Source: an uncultured Lachnospiraceae bacterium | GTDB lineage: Bacteria > Bacillota > Clostridia > Lachnospirales > Lachnospiraceae | Direction of reading: 5' to 3' | DNA length: 64,000 bases | Assembly: GCA_910577645.1 (NCBI GenBank) | Contig: CAJTOL010000016.1 | Span: 8,280 to 72,279 of the forward strand | Shown: positions 1 to 6,768 of the stretch, piece after piece | How positions within the stretch are numbered: position 1 is the stretch's first letter | Layout: every line of letters begins with the position of its first letter | The notes under the pieces: model-generated | The model's database searches: none | What the model saw: only the letters and a program-made list of their open reading frames with translations | Told to the model about the DNA's origin: nothing | Program-made: the position numbers and the translations under genes

Positions 1-2090
1 AAACGAAAATTCCGGTTGATTATGAGAGGGAACCAGATGTGACTATGGTAGTGGAGGACAGCCGGGGGCATGTACTTCTGACCTATACTCCTTTGGAGAA
101 AACCATGGAAAAGCTTCCGGAACCGGCAAAGGCGGCTCTTGACCCGGAAAAAATTTTGACCAATGAGGAACTATACCTTACGGGACTCCATATTGAACAG
201 TACCGCCATGCAACCTATGATCCGGATCCCTATTATCTGGAAGGGCTGAAACGGGATCCGGGAGACAGCCGGATCCATAATGCCTATGGATGCCTGCTTA
301 TGCGCCGGGGACAGTTTAAAGAAGGGGAAAAACATTTCAGGGCGGCCATCCGCCGCCTTACCTGGAAGAACCCTAATCCCTATAACAGCGAAGCTTATTA
401 TAACCTGGGGCTGGCATTATTTTACCAGAAGGACTACGATGGGGCTTATGACGCGTTCTATAAAGCGGCATGGTGCAGGGAGCAGCAGGAGCTTGCATAC
501 TATTACCTGGCAGCCATTAGCTGCCGGAAAGGAGAGTATGGAAAAGGACTGGAGCTGATAGAACGCTCCTTAATCCGCAATTCCCACAATATTAAGGGAA
601 GAGGCCTGAGGGCAGTCCTGGCTGGAAAGCTTGGACAGACAGAAAAAGCTCTGGAGTATATAGAAGAGAATCTGTCCGTAGATCCCTTTGACTATGTGTC
701 AAGATGGGAGCGCTGCCGGATATTTGGAAAAGAAGAGGGCGGCTGGAATGAGACGTCTGTACTGATGCGGGATAACAGCGACACTTATCTGATGACAGCC
801 AGGGATTATATGGAATGGGGCTGCTATCAGGAAGCGGCCGGGCTTTTAAGAGAGTGCCATGGGAAAAGTCCGCTGCTGGCTTACTATGAAGGTTATGGGT
901 GGCTGAAAAGCGGCTGTCCGGACGGAGAACAAATGGCCCATGCCTGCCTGAAAAGAGCCGCACAGACAGCGCCGGACTGGTGCTTCCCCAATAAGCTGGA
1001 GGACATTGAGGTATTAAAGGAGGCGATGGACAGAAATGTCCGTGATGCAAAGGCGCCCTATTATCTGGGCAATCTCTACTACGATAAAAAGCAGTATGAT
1101 CTGGCCATAGAACTGTGGGAACAGTCCCGGCAGATGGATGACACCTTCCCCACTGTGTTCCGAAATCTGGCGCTTGGCGCTTACAACAAGAAGAAAGATC
1201 CGGAAAAAGCCAGAGAACTTATGGAGAAAGCCTTTTCCTTAAATAAAAAGGACTCTAGAATTTTCCTGGAGCTGGATCAGCTATACAAAAAAATTGGGAT
1301 TTCCCATGAGAAACGGCTAGGATTTTATGAAAGCTATCCGGAAGTCTTTCGGGAAAGAGACGATCTGGTGATCGAATATGTAACGCTTAAGAATCTCACC
1401 GGAAAGCATGAAGAAGCATACCAGCTGTTAATGAACCGCCGGTTCCACCCGTGGGAGGGCGGCGAAGGAAAGGCTACCGGGCAGTATGTGGCATGCCTTT
1501 TGGAGCTGGCAAAAGAGGAGATAGGAAGAGGCAATTACCAGCAGGCAAAAGAGCTTTTATTAAAAGCCTTAAGCTATCCGGAAAATCTGGGAGAAGGAAA
1601 ACTGGAAGGCGCAAAGGATAATCATCTTCATTACTACTTAGGCTTTACAGAGGAAAAGCTGGGCAATCAGGAAGCAGCCAGACTGGAATATCAAAAAGCG
1701 ACTTTAGGAGACCAGCAGCCCGCCGGTATGATGTACTACAATGATCAGCCTGCGGATATGATCCTGTATCAGGGGCTGGCCTGGAAAAAGCTGGGGGAAT
1801 ATGGAAAGGCCAATGCAAGCTTTTACCGGTTGATTGACTACGGTGAGCAGCATTTATCAGATGAAGTAAAGATCGAATACTTTGCCGTATCCCTGCCGGA
1901 GCTGTCGATTTTTGACCGGGATTTGACAAAAAGAAATCAGGCCCATTGCTGGTTCTTAATTGGCATGGGACGAATGGGAACCGGAGAAAAAGAAAGCGCC
2001 AGGGAAGCCTTTAAAAAAGCGCTGGATCTGGATCCGAATCATCTAAACGGGACCCTTTATCTGAGAGACCTGGAACCCCCAAAGAGATAG
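1..2090 (+). CDS. Large tetratricopeptide-repeat protein, 3' part
   Basis: The frame is open to the left edge (codons from base 3 read TKIPVDYEREPD), so the GTG at 39 is internal and the gene begins outside the window. The visible ~695 residues are almost wholly helical TPR-like repeats: clear units include 'SEAYYNLGLALFYQKDYDGA', 'APYYLGNLYYDKKQYDLA' and a final 'CWFLIGMGRMGTGEKESA'. There are no membrane segments in the visible part. Clostridial proteins with such a C-terminal TPR array often carry a DUF5107-type N-terminal domain; that is inference here because the N-terminus is missing. TPRs imply protein-protein contacts, but the role is unknown. It converges on the transketolase genes and ends at a shared hairpin. 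Confidence 0.8.
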   Translation, partial: TKIPVDYEREPDVTMVVEDSRGHVLLTYTPLEKTMEKLPEPAKAALDPEKILTNEELYLTGLHIEQYRHATYDPDPYYLEGLKRDPGDSRIHNAYGCLLMRRGQFKEGEKHFRAAIRRLTWKNPNPYNSEAYYNLGLALFYQKDYDGAYDAFYKAAWCREQQELAYYYLAAISCRKGEYGKGLELIERSLIRNSHNIKGRGLRAVLAGKLGQTEKALEYIEENLSVDPFDYVSRWERCRIFGKEEGGWNETSVLMRDNSDTYLMTARDYMEWGCYQEAAGLLRECHGKSPLLAYYEGYGWLKSGCPDGEQMAHACLKRAAQTAPDWCFPNKLEDIEVLKEAMDRNVRDAKAPYYLGNLYYDKKQYDLAIELWEQSRQMDDTFPTVFRNLALGAYNKKKDPEKARELMEKAFSLNKKDSRIFLELDQLYKKIGISHEKRLGFYESYPEVFRERDDLVIEYVTLKNLTGKHEEAYQLLMNRRFHPWEGGEGKATGQYVACLLELAKEEIGRGNYQQAKELLLKALSYPENLGEGKLEGAKDNHLHYYLGFTEEKLGNQEAARLEYQKATLGDQQPAGMMYYNDQPADMILYQGLAWKKLGEYGKANASFYRLIDYGEQHLSDEVKIEYFAVSLPELSIFDRDLTKRNQAHCWFLIGMGRMGTGEKESAREAFKKALDLDPNHLNGTLYLRDLEPPKR

Positions 2091-2142
2091 AATCCGACAA
2101 AATACGTTTCCGGCGCATTTTGCCGGCTCCCTTATAGGAATG

Positions 2143-2184
2143 AAGCCCGTACCCCAGAGCTTTCCGGCTCCGCGGTACGGGCTT
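2143..2184. terminator. Bidirectional terminator between TPR gene and transketolase
   Basis: An 11-bp perfect stem (AAGCCCGTACC / GGTACGGGCTT) lies between two convergent genes, with T-rich sequence on both sides. It can end transcripts from either strand; the transketolase stop codon is only 6 bases beyond its right arm. Confidence 0.8.
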
Positions 2185-2189
2185 TGTCC

Positions 2190-3113
2190 TTATAAATTCT
2201 TTACTGCTTCTGCAATATGCTTTGCAGTCAATCCATATTCTTCTAAAAGGGCAGCCGGAGTGCCGGACTGGCCAAACCGGTCGTTAACACCGATTTTCTT
2301 AAACTTAAAATCCCCATTGCCAATGAGCACATCTGCCACTGCGTCCCCTAGTCCGCCGATAATGGAATGTTCTTCAACGGTAACTACCTTACCGCATTTC
2401 TTAGCGCTGGCCAAAATAGTCTCACGGTCAATGGGCTTAATGGTATGGACATTGACAACTTCCACGCTCATTCCCTGTTCTTTTAAAGTTTTAGCCGCCT
2501 CCAGGGCCTCATGTACCATAATGCCGCAGGCAAAAATAACAGCGTCGCTTCCCTGACGGAGCACGTTGGCCTTTCCTAATTGAAAAGGCATTTCCTCGTC
2601 AAAAACAATGGATGGCAATCTGGCCATACGCAAATATGCAGGGCCTGTCATATCAGCTAAAGCCTTTACGGCCCGTTTGGTTTCATTGGCATCGCAGGGA
2701 ACCACAATAGTCATACCGGGGATTACCCGCATCAGGGAAATATCCTCAATAGACTGATGGCTGCCGCCGTCCTCTCCCAGAGTAATACCTGCATGGGAGA
2801 ATGCAAACTTAACATTAAAACCAGAGTAGGCGCAGCCATTGCGAACCTGCTCATAGGCCCGGCCGGTTCCGAAAATAGCAAAGGTGCTTACAAAAGGAAT
2901 GTATCCCATGGAAGCCAAACCGGCGGCCATATCCACCATGTTGGCCTCAGCGATACCGGCATTGAAGAAACGCTTCGGAAACTTGTCTGCAAATTTATGG
3001 GTCATGGTGGAGTGGGAAAGATCCGCATCCAGAGCCACGATTTTGTCATTGACTGCACCTAATTCTGCCAGGGCCTCGCCATAAGCAACCCGAATGGCTT
3101 TTTTCTCACTCAT
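2190..3113 (-). CDS. Transketolase, C-terminal subunit
   Basis: 307 residues holding the pyrimidine-binding and C-terminal domains of transketolase, the half that completes the thiamine diphosphate site in a split enzyme. Visible landmarks are 'DLSHSTMTHKFADKFPKRFF', 'GIAEANMVDMAAGLASMGY' and the end domain 'VVTVEEHSIIGGLGDAVADV'. Together with the upstream subunit it moves two-carbon units between sugar phosphates in the cytoplasmic non-oxidative pentose phosphate pathway. It starts at an ATG preceded by GGAGG and lies 2 bases after the stop of the N-terminal subunit, so the two are translationally coupled. Split transketolases are common in Clostridia. A split 1-deoxyxylulose-phosphate synthase is the other candidate, but the family pattern fits transketolase better. 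Confidence 0.93.
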   Translation of the reverse strand: MSEKKAIRVAYGEALAELGAVNDKIVALDADLSHSTMTHKFADKFPKRFFNAGIAEANMVDMAAGLASMGYIPFVSTFAIFGTGRAYEQVRNGCAYSGFNVKFAFSHAGITLGEDGGSHQSIEDISLMRVIPGMTIVVPCDANETKRAVKALADMTGPAYLRMARLPSIVFDEEMPFQLGKANVLRQGSDAVIFACGIMVHEALEAAKTLKEQGMSVEVVNVHTIKPIDRETILASAKKCGKVVTVEEHSIIGGLGDAVADVLIGNGDFKFKKIGVNDRFGQSGTPAALLEEYGLTAKHIAEAVKNL

Positions 3114-3115
3114 CC

Positions 3116-3922
3116 TTAATCCTCCAATTCTTTCAGTGCTGCCTGACGCTCTTCCTCATTGGGGCCTTTGCCGTGCCAGCCAGCCTGATTCTCCATGTAG
3201 GAAACGCCTTTTCCTTTGACGGTATGTGCCAGGACGCATTTGGGCTTTCCGGAAACCGGGACATGGAATGCATCACTGACAGCCTGCATATCATTGCCGT
3301 CTACTTCAATCACCTCAAAGCCAAATGCTTTGAACTTATCAGAAATATTACCCAGGCTCATAACCTGGTCATTGGAGCCGTCGATCTGCAGGCCATTATG
3401 ATCAATAATAACAGTTAAGTTGTCCAGCTTGTAGTGGGCGGCTGCCATGGCGGCTTCCCAGACCTGTCCTTCCTGAAGCTCTCCGTCCCCTAAAAGAGTG
3501 TAGATCTTAGCGCCCTTGTCCTGCAGCTTAGATCCCAATGCCATACCTACGGCAATAGAAACACCCTGACCCAGGGAGCCGGTGGAAGCCTCTACACCGG
3601 GACAGCGCTTGCAGTCCGGATGGCCCTGAAGCATACCGTTGATTTTACGGAAGCTTTTGAACTGGCTTTTGTCAAAATATCCCCGTTCTGCCAGAACCCC
3701 GTATAATGCCGGGGCAGCGTGGCCTTTGGATAACACGAAACGATCCCGATCCTCTTTTGCAGGATTCTCAGGATCAATATTCATCTGATCAAAATATAAA
3801 ACAGTAAGTATCTCAACTGCAGATAGGGAGCCGCCCGGATGTCCGGAAGCTGCGTCGGCGGTCAGGTTGATAATATCCCGGCGCACAGCGCGGCAAGTTT
3901 TCTCTAAACTTGCAAGATTCAT
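3116..3922 (-). CDS. Transketolase, N-terminal subunit
   Basis: 268 residues, the thiamine diphosphate-binding half of a split transketolase. The cofactor motif is clear: 'GDGELQEGQVWEAAMAAAHY' followed by 'NLTVIIDHNGLQ', with the Mg/diphosphate GDG and N residues in place. The early part has 'ADAASGHPGGSLSAVEIL', and 'LSKGHAAPALYGVLAERGYF' is the usual substrate-channel region. It is first in a two-gene operon with the C-terminal subunit. A promoter (TTGACA, 17-base spacer, TATTCT) sits just upstream on the minus strand. Confidence 0.94.
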   Translation of the reverse strand: MNLASLEKTCRAVRRDIINLTADAASGHPGGSLSAVEILTVLYFDQMNIDPENPAKEDRDRFVLSKGHAAPALYGVLAERGYFDKSQFKSFRKINGMLQGHPDCKRCPGVEASTGSLGQGVSIAVGMALGSKLQDKGAKIYTLLGDGELQEGQVWEAAMAAAHYKLDNLTVIIDHNGLQIDGSNDQVMSLGNISDKFKAFGFEVIEVDGNDMQAVSDAFHVPVSGKPKCVLAHTVKGKGVSYMENQAGWHGKGPNEEERQAALKELED

Positions 3923-3957
3923 GATCTACCTCCTAATTTTTACGCATAATCGCTCTT

Positions 3958-3986
3958 AGAATATCAGAAAACGACAGAATTGTCAA
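3958..3986 (-). promoter_or_regulatory. Promoter of the transketolase operon
   Basis: Reading the minus strand: consensus -35 TTGACA (3981-3986), 17-base spacer, -10 TATTCT (3958-3963), about 35 bases before the ATG. Confidence 0.65.
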
Positions 3987-4050
3987 TGTACCGCTGCCGG
4001 GAAAATTAATAGAAATTTAGAATACTTTTAGAAACAAACCCTATGAACTA

Positions 4051-4059
4051 TGTTATACT
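4051..4059 (+). promoter_or_regulatory. Possible extended -10 promoter for the kinase/regulator pair
   Basis: TGT followed by TATACT (4054-4059) makes an extended -10 element; no good -35 hexamer is seen at the proper distance. It lies 70 bases before the histidine kinase ATG and is divergent from the transketolase promoter. Confidence 0.4.
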
Positions 4060-4129
4060 ATTATAAAGCAGCTTTTTAGAGAAAAGCGCTGACAGGAGAC
4101 CTTTGCGGCAGAAAGGATGTTATAAACCA

Positions 4130-5626
4130 ATGAAATTAAAAACCCGATTGGTAGTGGCTTTTGTAACGATTACGCTGATGCCGATTTTTCTTATATATAT
4201 GGTAGTGGTAGGATTGTCCAGCTATCAGACCAGAGCTTTTAATAAGGAATACGGCCTGACAGAGCAGATCGACTTATTTTCCGGGAATTCGGTTCAGGCT
4301 TTTAACCGGCTGACCAAAAGATTTGAGGAACAGATAAAAGAGACGGCCAAAACAGCGCCGGGACAGTTTGAGAATACAGATTACCTGGTACAGCTAAATG
4401 AAGAATTAGAGAAGTATTATGCATATTTAATCGTAAGGAAAGGAAACCGGATTTTTTTTACAGGAGACGATGATTTTTCCATTGATGACGATATTTTAGT
4501 CCATCTGCCAGAGTATGGAAACGGCCGGAGCAGTGTGGAAGGCGGCCTTTATCTGGATGGAGAGAGCCAGCATTTGGTAAAGCAGCTGGACTTTACCTTT
4601 GGAGATGGGGAGGAGGGAAGTATATTCCTGATTTCTCAAGTAGACGAGTATCTGCCTGAGGTTAAGATGATGCTTCAGGAGATGCTGATTGCAGGGATTC
4701 TGATTTTGGTCATTGCAGGCACGGTTATGATAGTTTGGATATATCGTTCCGTTGTCCAGCCCTTAAGTAAGCTGGAGGAAGCCACCAAAAAGATTCGGGA
4801 CGGCAATCTGGACTTTTCGCTGGAAGTGGAGGAAGAGGATGAGATTGGCCAGCTATGCCAGGACTTTGAGGAAATGCGGATCCGGCTGAAGGAATCCACG
4901 GAGGAAAAAGTTCAGTATGATAAGGAAAGCAAGGAATTGATTAGCAACATTTCCCATGATCTTAAGACTCCGATTACTGCTATCAAGGGTTATGTGGAGG
5001 GGATTATGGATGGAGTGGCTTCCTCGCCGGAGAAGCTGGACAGATACATTCGTACCATATATAATAAGGCCAATGATATGGATAAGCTGATTGATGAACT
5101 GACCTTTTACTCTAAAATCGATACAAACAAGATCCCCTACACTTTTTCGAAAATTAATGTAAGCGGGTATTTCAGAGATTGTGCAGAAGAAGTGGGCCTG
5201 GATCTGGAAGCACAGAATATTGAACTTGGATATTTTAACTATGTAGAGGATGATATCTGCGTGATTGCCGATGCAGAACAGCTTCGACGGGTGATCAACA
5301 ATATTATCAGCAATTCTGTAAAATATTTGGATAAGAAAAAGGGAATCATTAATATTCGGGTCAGGGATGTGGGAGATTTTATAGAAGTGGGAATTGAAGA
5401 CAACGGCAAAGGCATTGCATCCCGGGATCTGCCCAATATATTTGACCGGTTCTACCGCACCGATTCCTCCCGCAATTCCCAAAAGGGAGGCAGCGGCATA
5501 GGACTTTCCATTGTAAAAAAGATAATTGAGGATCACAATGGCCGCATTTGGGCTACCAGTAAAGAAGGAATGGGGACAGAGATTCATTTCGTCCTTAGAA
5601 AATACCAGGAGGTTATTCAGGAATGA
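4130..5626 (+). CDS. Two-component sensor histidine kinase
   Basis: About 498 residues from the ATG at 4130; a TTG at 4103 with AGGAG four bases upstream is an alternative start adding nine residues. Order: a first membrane helix near residues 7-29, an extracellular sensor stretch of ~155 residues, a second helix ('MLIAGILILVIAGTVMIVWI'), HAMP linker, dimerisation/phosphoacceptor box 'ISNISHDLKTPITAIKGYVE' with the His near residue 276, then an ATPase domain with N box ('NNIISNSVKYL'), 'EDNGKGI' and 'GGSGIGLSIVKKII'. It would sense an envelope or external signal and phosphorylate the response regulator whose ATG overlaps its stop (ATGA). The ligand cannot be read from the sequence. Confidence 0.95.
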   Translation: MKLKTRLVVAFVTITLMPIFLIYMVVVGLSSYQTRAFNKEYGLTEQIDLFSGNSVQAFNRLTKRFEEQIKETAKTAPGQFENTDYLVQLNEELEKYYAYLIVRKGNRIFFTGDDDFSIDDDILVHLPEYGNGRSSVEGGLYLDGESQHLVKQLDFTFGDGEEGSIFLISQVDEYLPEVKMMLQEMLIAGILILVIAGTVMIVWIYRSVVQPLSKLEEATKKIRDGNLDFSLEVEEEDEIGQLCQDFEEMRIRLKESTEEKVQYDKESKELISNISHDLKTPITAIKGYVEGIMDGVASSPEKLDRYIRTIYNKANDMDKLIDELTFYSKIDTNKIPYTFSKINVSGYFRDCAEEVGLDLEAQNIELGYFNYVEDDICVIADAEQLRRVINNIISNSVKYLDKKKGIINIRVRDVGDFIEVGIEDNGKGIASRDLPNIFDRFYRTDSSRNSQKGGSGIGLSIVKKIIEDHNGRIWATSKEGMGTEIHFVLRKYQEVIQE

Positions 5627-6312
5627 GCAGAATTTTAATCATTGAAGACGAGGAAAGCATCGCAGAGCTGGAAAAGGATTATCTGGAGCTGTCCGGGTTT
5701 GAGGTGGAGATTGAAAATGATGGGACTGACGGCCTTAACAGGGCGCTTAATGAAGAGTTTGAGCTTGTTATATTAGATCTGATGCTTCCCGGCACAGACG
5801 GATTTGAGATATGCAGAAGATTCCGGGAAAAGAAAAATACTCCCGTTATTATGGTATCTGCTAAAAAAGAAGATATTGACAAAATCCGGGGGTTAGGCCT
5901 GGGAGCAGATGATTATATTACCAAGCCGTTTTCTCCCAGCGAGATGGTAGCACGGGTGAAAGCGCATCTGGCCCGCTATGAGAGACTGATTTCCAGCGGC
6001 TTTCCGGTAAATGATATTATTGAGATCCGGGGACTTAAGATTGATAAGACGGCCCGGCGGGTGTGGGTTAATGGCCAGGAGAAAAACTTTACCACCAAGG
6101 AGTTTGATCTTCTGACTTTTTTAGCCGAGAACCCCAACCATGTATTTACCAAAGAAGAGCTGTTCAGCAAGATTTGGGATATGGAGTCTATCGGAGATAT
6201 TGCCACGGTTACAGTGCATATTAAGAAAATTCGGGAAAAGGTAGAATTTAATACGGCAAAACCCCAGTATATTGAGACTATTTGGGGAGTAGGGTACCGG
6301 TTTAAGGTGTGA
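5623..6312 (+). CDS. OmpR/PhoB-family response regulator
   Basis: 229 residues: receiver domain with acidic pair E8/D9, phosphoacceptor D52 ('LVILDLMLPGTDGFE') and K101 ('DYITKPF'), then a winged-helix DNA-binding domain ending 'YIETIWGVGYRFKV'. Its start codon overlaps the kinase stop by four bases, so the two are co-translated. The length is normal for the family. It should activate or repress genes in response to the partner kinase; targets are unknown. The neighbouring small toxin and RNA genes lie immediately downstream, but on independent promoters. Confidence 0.95.
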   Translation: MSRILIIEDEESIAELEKDYLELSGFEVEIENDGTDGLNRALNEEFELVILDLMLPGTDGFEICRRFREKKNTPVIMVSAKKEDIDKIRGLGLGADDYITKPFSPSEMVARVKAHLARYERLISSGFPVNDIIEIRGLKIDKTARRVWVNGQEKNFTTKEFDLLTFLAENPNHVFTKEELFSKIWDMESIGDIATVTVHIKKIREKVEFNTAKPQYIETIWGVGYRFKV

Positions 6313-6314
6313 TG

Positions 6315-6343
6315 TTGACATTACACGGGATTTGATGTAAAAT
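6315..6343 (+). promoter_or_regulatory. Promoter of the candidate antitoxin RNA
   Basis: Consensus -35 TTGACA (6315-6320), exact 17-base spacer, -10 TAAAAT (6338-6343). It begins three bases after the response regulator stop codon and points to a short transcript starting near 6350 that meets a strong hairpin at 6387. No protein-coding frame follows, which supports an RNA product. Confidence 0.65.
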
Positions 6344-6349
6344 AATTAC

Positions 6350-6422
6350 AGCTAAGAAAGTAGTTAAGATTATGTAGTCACAAAGCGAAATCCCGTGTAT
6401 AGCCAGTACACGGGATTTCCAT
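6350..6422 (+). ncRNA. Candidate antitoxin small RNA for the adjacent Hol-Tox toxin
   Basis: A ~70-nt RNA is predicted from its own promoter (6315-6343) to the hairpin 6387-6419. Bases 6356-6369 (GAAAGTAGTTAAGA) are identical to plus-strand bases 6504-6517, which are antisense to codons 3-7 of the toxin; 6372-6381 (ATGTAGTCAC) again matches 6523-6532 with one mismatch, the antisense of the toxin start codon and upstream bases. The RNA can therefore pair about 23 bases across the toxin translation start, with a small loop between the two blocks. This resembles type I antitoxins that act through a short imperfect target-recognition segment. Ends are inferred from promoter and hairpin positions. 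Confidence 0.55.
6387..6419. terminator. Hairpin ending the candidate antitoxin RNA
   Basis: Perfect 13-bp stem (GAAATCCCGTGTA / TACACGGGATTTC) with a 7-base loop. A third copy of the arm (TACACGGGATTT) lies at 6322-6333 in the RNA promoter spacer and could pair with 6388-6399 in a longer read-through transcript from the response regulator, giving an alternative structure. T-runs are short on both strands, so termination strength is uncertain. Confidence 0.65.
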
Positions 6423-6428
6423 TTCAGG

Positions 6429-6524
6429 TTAGCTGTCTTTATGCTTCCTGTCTAACCATTTGCATATGTAGTAGCCAGCTACACTTGCCATGACAGAAAG
6501 AATGAAAGTAGTTAAGAGCTCCAT
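6429..6524 (-). CDS. Hol-Tox family type I toxin, 31-residue membrane peptide
   Basis: The peptide begins MELLTTFILSVMASVAGYYI and ends CKWLDRKHKDS: a single hydrophobic helix followed by a charged, Lys-rich tail. This is the pattern of the small 'putative holin-like toxin' peptides found in Lachnospiraceae and other Firmicutes. The ATG is preceded by a strong ribosome site (AAGGGGGG, 7 bases upstream) and by a promoter on the same strand at 6568-6596. Such peptides insert in the membrane and depolarise it when over-expressed, and are silenced by a small RNA; the plus-strand RNA at 6350-6422 is the candidate. It lies in a 456-base gap between the response regulator and the helicase gene, which otherwise holds only regulatory sites. 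Confidence 0.82.
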   Translation of the reverse strand: MELLTTFILSVMASVAGYYICKWLDRKHKDS

Positions 6525-6567
6525 GTAGACACCCCCCTTCCTGCTGGAAAGAGTCGACAGCATGTTC

Positions 6568-6596
6568 ATTATATCGCAAGATGTCAGGAGTGTCTA
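6568..6596 (-). promoter_or_regulatory. Promoter of the small toxin gene
   Basis: Reading the minus strand: -35 TAGACA (6591-6596), 17-base spacer, perfect -10 TATAAT (6568-6573). The transcript would start near 6561, giving a ~37-base leader before the toxin ATG. Confidence 0.65.
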
Positions 6597-6642
6597 TGGA
6601 ATGAATGGAGAGACTTTAGATTTCTTCACATTCAGTTTTTCC

Positions 6643-6671
6643 TTGACAGCCGCCCCGGATACTGCTATAGT
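6643..6671 (+). promoter_or_regulatory. Promoter of the DEAD-box helicase gene
   Basis: -35 TTGACA (6643-6648), 17-base spacer, -10 TATAGT (6666-6671). It gives a ~90-base leader that contains an intrinsic-terminator-like hairpin before the helicase ATG. Confidence 0.7.
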
Positions 6672-6685
6672 TGATTCTTGTATGA

Positions 6686-6732
6686 ACGAGAGGATGAAAG
6701 GCCTGAGCGTGCCTGCCGCCTCTCGTTTTGTT
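6686..6732 (+). terminator. Leader hairpin with T-run upstream of the helicase (possible attenuator)
   Basis: Outer stem ACGAGAGG (6686-6693) / CCTCTCGT (6719-6726), inner AGGC/GCCT, followed by TTTTGTTG. It lies between the promoter and the coding region, so it can end transcription early. DEAD-box helicase genes are commonly controlled through their leaders, for instance by temperature; that use here is inference. Confidence 0.55.
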
Positions 6733-6768
6733 GTGTAAGAGAAATAAAGAGAGGATTATTAAAAATAT

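Noticed and set aside
4853..5587. A 244-codon open frame opposite the histidine kinase
   Set aside because: It is antisense to the catalytic domains of a clear sensor kinase and has no family features or start signals.
6686..6732. A riboswitch before the helicase gene
   Set aside because: Only a simple hairpin with T-run is visible; no known aptamer pattern could be recognised.
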